Assembly: GCA_017536845.1 (NCBI GenBank)
Contig: JAFWCP010000511.1
Span: 1-11,824, forward strand
From: Solobacterium sp.
GTDB lineage: Bacteria; Bacillota_I; Bacilli_A; Erysipelotrichales; Erysipelotrichaceae
DNA length: 11,824 bases
Reading direction: 5' to 3'
The first letter of the stretch is position 1; every line of letters starts with the position of its first letter. The position numbers and the translations under genes are program-made. The notes beneath the pieces are model-generated. The model was not told the DNA's origin, made no database searches, and worked only from the letters and a program-made list of their open reading frames with translations. Below, in pieces: positions 7,101 through 11,824 of this stretch.

Positions 7101-7755
7101 ACTTATACCCCATTCCCCTCACTGTGACGATGCGGTCCCGATAGGCGCCCAGATTCCTTCTTAACATCTTGATGTGCGTGTCCACGGTCCGATCATCGCC
7201 GTAATAATCATAATTCCACACTTCCTCCAGCAGTTTCTGGCGGGAAAGCGCAACATTGGGATTGGCGCTCAGATACAGCAGAAGGTCGATTTCCTTCGGT
7301 GTCAGCGGCGCCTTTTCCCCATCCACCGTCACGGTGCGGCCAAGGGTGTCGATCACCAGGCCGTCATAGCGGCGGATGCCCTGGCCGCCGGGCTTGCGGC
7401 TTCTTTCCAGCACGACGCGGATCCGGGCCATCAGTTCCCTGGGGGAAAACGGCTTGGTCACATAATCATCCACGCCAAGTTCAAAGCCGAAGAGCTTGTC
7501 ATACTCTTCCTGCCGGGCGCTTAACATGATGACCGGGACCGGATAAATCTCCTTGATCATCCGGCAGGCGCTGAACCCGTCCAGCACCGGCATCATGACA
7601 TCCAGGATGACGCAGTCATAGCGGTTAGCCCTGACCTTTTCCACGGCTTCAGCCCCATCAGCCGCTTCGTCAGTATCATAATCGTTCAGCCGGCAGTATT
7701 CCCTGACGACTTCACGGATATTTGCTTCATCATCTACAATCAGTATTCTTGTCAT
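7090..7755 (-). CDS. OmpR/PhoB-family response regulator
   Basis: The 221-residue protein has an N-terminal receiver domain with the acidic pocket VDDE (7-10), phosphoacceptor Asp52 in VILDVMMP, Ser79 in MLSA and Lys101 in YVTKPF. A C-terminal winged-helix DNA-binding domain follows (about 128-220), with LTPKEIDLLLYL, WNYDYYGDDRTVDTHIKMLRRNL and the wing VRGMGYKFEA. All functional residues are present. It is the cognate partner of the sensor kinase, whose gene overlaps its 3' end. The ATG is 8 nt after the dnaE stop, with only a weak AGAG ribosome binding site, so translation probably depends on ribosomes leaving dnaE. I cannot name the target genes. No separate promoter is obvious at the 3' end of dnaE. 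Confidence 0.95.
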   Translation of the reverse strand: MTRILIVDDEANIREVVREYCRLNDYDTDEAADGAEAVEKVRANRYDCVILDVMMPVLDGFSACRMIKEIYPVPVIMLSARQEEYDKLFGFELGVDDYVTKPFSPRELMARIRVVLERSRKPGGQGIRRYDGLVIDTLGRTVTVDGEKAPLTPKEIDLLLYLSANPNVALSRQKLLEEVWNYDYYGDDRTVDTHIKMLRRNLGAYRDRIVTVRGMGYKFEA

Positions 7756-7763
7756 ACAGTTCT

Positions 7764-10700
7764 CTACTTTTCCACGATCTGGATCGCATCCGCCAGGAAA
7801 GATCCGTCGTCAGATATTTTAGCACGGAAGGTGATGAAACTGCCACGTACCAGGATCGGCTGGACGGTCTCATACAGGCGTGGGAAAACAACCAGGTCGA
7901 TTTCCCCGGATTCGTCGGATACCCTGACAAAGGCCATCATGTCGCCTTTTTTTGTCCGGTGCTGGTGGACATCGCGGATGACGGCAAAGCCTTCGCAGTT
8001 ACGGCCCCCCTCTTTCAGGGCGGATAACAGCGGCAGCTCAATCCCCCGCTTCTGACGCAGCAGGGTGACCGGCTGGATGCCAAGGTTGAAGCCCAGCGCT
8101 TCCTTTTCCCGGTCGCTTTTCTCCTGGGCGTCGTCGGCATAATAGGTTAACGGCATCGGTGAGACCGTTTCCCACAGGAAACTGATCTGGCCGTTGTTTT
8201 TTGAGACAACAAGGTCGGCGTACTGCAATGCCCCATCCAGCCCGTTGAGCATGGTCCTGCGCGTCAGCTGAAAGCAGTCCAGGGCGCCGGCATCAATGAG
8301 CTTTTCAAAGCCGACCCGGTTCATGCCCAAAGCGCTCATGCGGGCGGTAAAGTCATAGAAGTCGCCAAAAGGCGCCTTTTCCCTTTCGGCAATGATCACC
8401 CGGGCCCCATGGGTGCCGATGCCCTTGATGATGGAAAGCGGGATCAGGATGGCATCATCCTGCAGGGTATACTCTGCCTGGGAAGTCAGGATATTCGGGG
8501 CAGCCACCTTGAGATGCCGACGCCGGCAGGCGTCCATGTACTGGGCCGTCTTGGCCCCGTCGCCGGCAACGCTGTTAAGCAGCGCGGTATGGAACGGCAG
8601 CGGTTCGTTTGCCTTGAGATAGGCCATCTGCCAGGCCACCATGCCGTAGGCTACGGCATGGGAACGGTTGAAGCCATAGCCGCCGAAGTTGGCGACAAGT
8701 GCGAACAGCTGCTCGGCCGTTTCCGGCGGATAGCCGTTTTTCCGGCAGCCGGCCAGAAAATCACTGCGCAGGTTTTCGATTTCCTTTTCCTTTTTCTTGG
8801 ACATCGCCTTGCGCAGGATATCTGCCTTGCTTAACGAAAAGCCGGCCGCAATGCGGGCGGTAAGCATCGCCTGTTCTTGATAGATCATGACCCCGTATGT
8901 ATCCTGCAGCACCGGCTGCAGAAGGCGGACAGGATAGCGGATCTCATGGGGGTGGGCACGGTTTTCCAGATAGCGGGGAATCGAATCGGCGGAAGCGGGA
9001 CGGAACAGCGCCATCACCGCGACCATGTCCTCAAAGCTTTCCGGCCTGACCTTGCGAAGCAATGCCTTCATGCCTTCGCTTTCAAACTGGAAGACCCCCA
9101 TCGTATCGGCATCATGGAAGATCTTCGCGGTGGCACGGTCATCCAGAGGGATGGCGTAAAGGTCGAAGGCCGGATGCCTTTTTCTGACCATGGCCGTAAT
9201 TTCGGCAATGATGGAAAGGTTGCGCAGGCCGAGGAAGTCCATCTTGATCAGGCCCAGGTCCTCAAGGTATTCCATGGCGTACTGGGTGATCTTCATCTGG
9301 TCTTCGCCGCCGGAAACCGGAACGATGTCGGTTAACGGTTTTCTGGAGAGCACGATGCCGGCCGCATGGGTGGAAGCGTGCCTCGGCAGGCCTTCGATCC
9401 GTTTTGCCAGGCCATAGACCTGCTGCAGGTTCCGGTCGGCTTCGACCATCTGCCGCAGACGGGCTGACTGCTGCCAGGCCTTGTCCAGCGTGGTGCCGGG
9501 CAGGTTCGGGACCAGCTTGATCATGCTTTCGAAATTCTTTCCGGAAATGCCCATTGCCTTAGCCGTATCCCGCAGGGCGCTGCGGGCGCCAAAGGTGCCG
9601 AAGGTCACGATCATGGCGGTGTGGTCATCGCCGTATTTCTGACGTACATAGTCAATGACTTCATCACGCCTGTCGTCAGGGATGTCAGTATCAATATCCG
9701 GCATGGAAACACGCTCGGGATTGAGAAAACGTTCAAATAATAAATGGTAGCGGAGCGGGTCAACCATCGTGATGCCGATGCAGTAGGCCACCAGGGAACC
9801 GGCTGCCGAACCACGGCCCGGGCCGACGTTGATGCCGCGCCTGCGGGCTTCCAGGATAAAGTCATAGACAATCAGGAAGTAATTGACAAAGCCCATCTTA
9901 TTGATGACGGAAAGTTCATATTCCAGCCGGTCGCTGTACGCTTTCGGGATACTGCCGCCCAGACGTTTTTTCAGGCCGGCAAGGCAGAGCTTTGTCAGGA
10001 AATCCGTGCTGTCCATGCCGTTGGCCGGGACATATTCCGGCAGGCCGGTTCTGGCCAGCTTCCCGTCCGCAACGCATTCACCTGCGATGCGGTCGGTTTC
10101 GGCCAGGTCCTCCGGCGCATAGAGAGCTGCCATTTCGGAGGGCGAAAGCAGGCTTCTGCCTTCCAGCAGCCGCAGCGAAGGGTCGGCCAGTGTCGTATTG
10201 TTCCGGATGGCCTCTAGGACACGCAGGACGCGGGCGTCTTCGGGGTCAAGATAGCGGACTTTATGCAGGGCTGCCGTCGGTATTTTCAAAGCCTGGGCAA
10301 TCCTTTTGAGCATCGCGTTGCGCTGCTGCCAGAGCAAAGCTTCCTGATACGACAGGGCAAGTTCAAACGGCGGCAGTTCCTGTTTCATGATCTGCAGCTT
10401 CTCAACGATCTTTTCCCGCCGGTCATGAACCAGTTCTTCGTCCATCCAGCCCCCTTCCCCGTAGACAATCAGCTGGTTGTGAGGAAGATATGTCAGGAAT
10501 TCTTCATACGGCACTGCCTCATGGTACGAAAGGTACGACGCGAGCCTGATCATAGCGGCATAACCGGCATTGTCCTTGGCCAGCAGAAGGAACGGAACCG
10601 TCTTTTCATGATAAAAGACATCCGCCTCAAGGCCGATGATCGGATGAATCTTCGCTTTTTCACAGGCGCGTATGAACTGCATCGTGCCGTACATGGTGTT

Positions 10701-10820
10701 GTGATCGGTCAGGGCCAGGTGGGTATACCCCAGCTGTTTTGCCCTTTCGACAAGGTTTTCGATCATGATGCATGACGACAGCAGCGTATAGGCGCTCATG
10801 ACATTGAGATGGACTGCCAT
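7764..10820 (-). CDS. dnaE: DNA polymerase III alpha subunit, Bacillus-type DnaE
   Basis: The 1018-residue family C replicative polymerase makes DNA on primed templates; in Bacillota it usually works beside PolC, extending RNA primers. Order: PHP domain (1-~200), polymerase core with GPGRGSAAGS (333-342), VSMPDIDTDIP (catalytic Asp375 and Asp377), IEGLPRHASTHAAG, KMDFLGLRNL (third Asp, 528) and YGFNRSHAVAY, then a helix-hairpin-helix region and a C-terminal OB fold (about 939-1018). The first PHP metal motif, normally HxH, is N6-V-M8, while TDHNTMYG is kept. The chain stops right after the OB fold, roughly 100 residues shorter than my recollection of B. subtilis DnaE (~1115). The start is fixed by MAVHL, which matches the conserved VHL beginning; no Shine-Dalgarno precedes it. 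It leads the five-gene minus-strand operon. Confidence 0.96.
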   Translation of the reverse strand: MAVHLNVMSAYTLLSSCIMIENLVERAKQLGYTHLALTDHNTMYGTMQFIRACEKAKIHPIIGLEADVFYHEKTVPFLLLAKDNAGYAAMIRLASYLSYHEAVPYEEFLTYLPHNQLIVYGEGGWMDEELVHDRREKIVEKLQIMKQELPPFELALSYQEALLWQQRNAMLKRIAQALKIPTAALHKVRYLDPEDARVLRVLEAIRNNTTLADPSLRLLEGRSLLSPSEMAALYAPEDLAETDRIAGECVADGKLARTGLPEYVPANGMDSTDFLTKLCLAGLKKRLGGSIPKAYSDRLEYELSVINKMGFVNYFLIVYDFILEARRRGINVGPGRGSAAGSLVAYCIGITMVDPLRYHLLFERFLNPERVSMPDIDTDIPDDRRDEVIDYVRQKYGDDHTAMIVTFGTFGARSALRDTAKAMGISGKNFESMIKLVPNLPGTTLDKAWQQSARLRQMVEADRNLQQVYGLAKRIEGLPRHASTHAAGIVLSRKPLTDIVPVSGGEDQMKITQYAMEYLEDLGLIKMDFLGLRNLSIIAEITAMVRKRHPAFDLYAIPLDDRATAKIFHDADTMGVFQFESEGMKALLRKVRPESFEDMVAVMALFRPASADSIPRYLENRAHPHEIRYPVRLLQPVLQDTYGVMIYQEQAMLTARIAAGFSLSKADILRKAMSKKKEKEIENLRSDFLAGCRKNGYPPETAEQLFALVANFGGYGFNRSHAVAYGMVAWQMAYLKANEPLPFHTALLNSVAGDGAKTAQYMDACRRRHLKVAAPNILTSQAEYTLQDDAILIPLSIIKGIGTHGARVIIAEREKAPFGDFYDFTARMSALGMNRVGFEKLIDAGALDCFQLTRRTMLNGLDGALQYADLVVSKNNGQISFLWETVSPMPLTYYADDAQEKSDREKEALGFNLGIQPVTLLRQKRGIELPLLSALKEGGRNCEGFAVIRDVHQHRTKKGDMMAFVRVSDESGEIDLVVFPRLYETVQPILVRGSFITFRAKISDDGSFLADAIQIVEK

Positions 10821-10827
10821 GCCATAT

Positions 10828-10856
10828 ATGTTATCACGATGTCACGCTGTGCTCAA
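10828..10856 (-). promoter_or_regulatory. Promoter of the dnaE operon, placed for a leaderless transcript
   Basis: The minus strand shows TTGAGC (10856-10851), a 17-bp spacer ending in TGA, then TAACAT (10833-10828), an extended -10. The expected initiation point is about 7 bases downstream, at 10820-10822, which is the ATG itself or one or two bases before it. No purine-rich ribosome binding site lies in this gap. No other gene lies upstream on this strand in the window, so dnaE needs its own promoter here. Confidence 0.65.
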
Positions 10857-10941
10857 TTTGAAAAGCCGTCTGAAAATCAGATGAAGCGAAACCGTTTACA
10901 TTTCCTATTTTCCTGTGTTCTCTGCTCTGATTTCTTTGATT

Positions 10942-10964
10942 TATGATATCATGTACGGCGGAGG
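10942..10964 (+). promoter_or_regulatory. Possible -10 element and ribosome binding site of the PBP gene
   Basis: TATGAT at 10942-10947 is a good -10 hexamer but I find no convincing -35 at the right distance. It overlaps the 10-bp palindrome ATGATATCAT (10943-10952). GGAGG at 10960-10964 sits 8 bases before the ATG and is a strong ribosome binding site. The rest of the 152-bp intergenic region holds the dnaE promoter and a small dyad, TCTGA/TCAGA (10869-10881), of unknown meaning. Confidence 0.45.
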
Positions 10965-10972
10965 TTTCCTTC

Positions 10973-11824
10973 ATGGCAGACAGAAAGACAGCGAATCCCG
11001 AGCGTGCGGATTCGCTTAAATATACAGAGCGCATCAAAAAACGAAGACGGGCGAAACGCCGGGTCATCTGGATCCGTGTCCTGACCGTCCTGCTGGTTCT
11101 CGGCGTCATGGTCGAGGCAGCTGTCGGCATCTTCGCCCTGCGGTTCCTTCAGAAAAATCTCGAGGGAATGCCGGTCATTCACCTCAATGACTTCCTCTCG
11201 GAGGAATCCAGCTATATATACGACGGCAACGGGGAACTGATCACCGAAATGGGTACCTATTACCGGAAGAACATCAATTACGAAGACTGTCCGGAATCCC
11301 TGATTGACGCATTCCTTTCCATCGAGGACTCACGCTACTTCGAACACAACGGCTTCGATATCCCCCGCTTTACCAAGGCAGTGGCGGAAACACTCATCCG
11401 CCGCAATACCCAGGGCGGCTCGACCTTCACGATGCAGCTGGTGAAAAACACCTACTTCTCCGTGGAAAGTTCGGAAGAGCAGACCGAGCGTGAAGCATCC
11501 ATCCAGTATAAGATCCAGCAGATCTGGCTGAGCATGCAGCTGGAGCTGATGGCAGATAAAAAGGATGTCTTTGTCCTCTATGTCAACAAGGTCAACTTCG
11601 GTGAGCACATCCGCGGCGTGGAAAAGGCGGCGCAGTACTACTTTGACAAGCACGCAAAAGAGCTGAACATTTCCGAATCGGCAATGCTGGCGGGAATCGT
11701 CAACATGCCCAATGCCTATAACCCCTACCGTCACCTTGACCAGGCGACGGACCGGCGCAACAGCGTGCTCTACCAGATGCTCAACCACGGCTATATTACC
11801 GAGGCTGAATATCGTCTGGCCAAA
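10973..11824 (+). CDS. Class A penicillin-binding protein (glycosyltransferase 51 part), 3' end outside window
   Basis: A membrane-bound peptidoglycan synthase of the PBP1A/PBP2 type; 284 codons are visible. A basic cytoplasmic tail (KKRRRAKRR, 22-30) is followed by a transmembrane helix (about 31-57) and the GT51 domain, which polymerises lipid II. Motifs: IEDSRYFEHNGFD (117-129, catalytic Glu118), QGGSTFTMQLVKN (147-159), YKIQQIWLSMQLE (179-191), LYVNKVNFGEHIRGVEKAAQYYF (202-224) and SAMLAGIVNMPNAYNPY. The transpeptidase domain expected in this class is beyond the right edge. In the third motif the usual conserved Glu is Gln183, and the second motif has Met154 where Gln is common. The start ATG has GGAGG 8 bases upstream. 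It is transcribed divergently from dnaE. The identity of the GT51 domain is secure; which PBP paralogue it is cannot be told. Confidence 0.94.
   Translation, partial: MADRKTANPERADSLKYTERIKKRRRAKRRVIWIRVLTVLLVLGVMVEAAVGIFALRFLQKNLEGMPVIHLNDFLSEESSYIYDGNGELITEMGTYYRKNINYEDCPESLIDAFLSIEDSRYFEHNGFDIPRFTKAVAETLIRRNTQGGSTFTMQLVKNTYFSVESSEEQTEREASIQYKIQQIWLSMQLELMADKKDVFVLYVNKVNFGEHIRGVEKAAQYYFDKHAKELNISESAMLAGIVNMPNAYNPYRHLDQATDRRNSVLYQMLNHGYITEAEYRLAK

Noticed and set aside
10869..10881. Small inverted repeat TCTGA-AAA-TCAGA between dnaE and the PBP gene
   Set aside because: Five-bp arms occur often by chance and there is no T run; it is too weak to call an operator or terminator.
11330..11788. 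Minus-strand open frame of 152 codons
   Set aside because: It is antisense to the GT51 domain of the PBP, whose motifs are clear on the plus strand.

Overview
This 11.8-kb window is a densely packed chromosomal segment of a Gram-positive bacterium, probably of the phylum Bacillota. The evidence is a T-box riboswitch ahead of leuS, a Bacillus-type DnaE polymerase, a class A penicillin-binding protein, a VanR/VanS-like two-component pair and AGGAGG-type ribosome binding sites. GC content looks slightly above half by eye, which is high for the phylum. Erysipelotrichia or a similar lineage is a guess only. I see no insertion sequence, phage gene, CRISPR array, tRNA or rRNA.

Layout, left to right. 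(1) leuS on the minus strand (1-1732), cut by the window edge just inside the KMSKS signature. It is preceded by its promoter and a complete T-box leader with a CTC (Leu) specifier codon. (2) A HAD-IIA-type gene (1997-2761, minus) in which every catalytic motif has lost its key residue. It probably reads through into the T-box. (3) A divergently transcribed, membrane-anchored calcineurin-like phosphoesterase (2840-3691, plus) with altered metal-binding motifs. (4) Convergent terminators at 3684-3737, each overlapping the stop codon of its gene. (5) A tight minus-strand cluster read from 10.82 kb down to 3.74 kb: dnaE, response regulator, sensor kinase, trmN6-like methyltransferase, then a membrane-anchored protein that looks like an M20 peptidase stripped of its metal ligands. 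Junctions are 8 nt apart, 11 nt overlapping, 11 nt overlapping and 9 nt apart, so this is almost certainly one operon. (6) A divergent plus-strand gene for a class A PBP (10973 to the right edge, partial).

How the genes may work together. The dnaE operon joins replication (DnaE), a membrane-sensing two-component system, tRNA modification and an unexplained membrane pseudoenzyme; this grouping is unusual. The dnaE promoter is placed so that the transcript would begin at or within a base or two of the ATG, and there is no Shine-Dalgarno sequence, suggesting a leaderless message. The T-box makes leuS respond to uncharged tRNA-Leu.

The most notable theme is eroded or substituted catalytic motifs in several separate proteins: the HAD protein, the M20-like protein, the phosphoesterase, the PHP domain of DnaE and the third motif of the PBP glycosyltransferase. 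Family assignments rest on motif recognition from memory, not on a database search.
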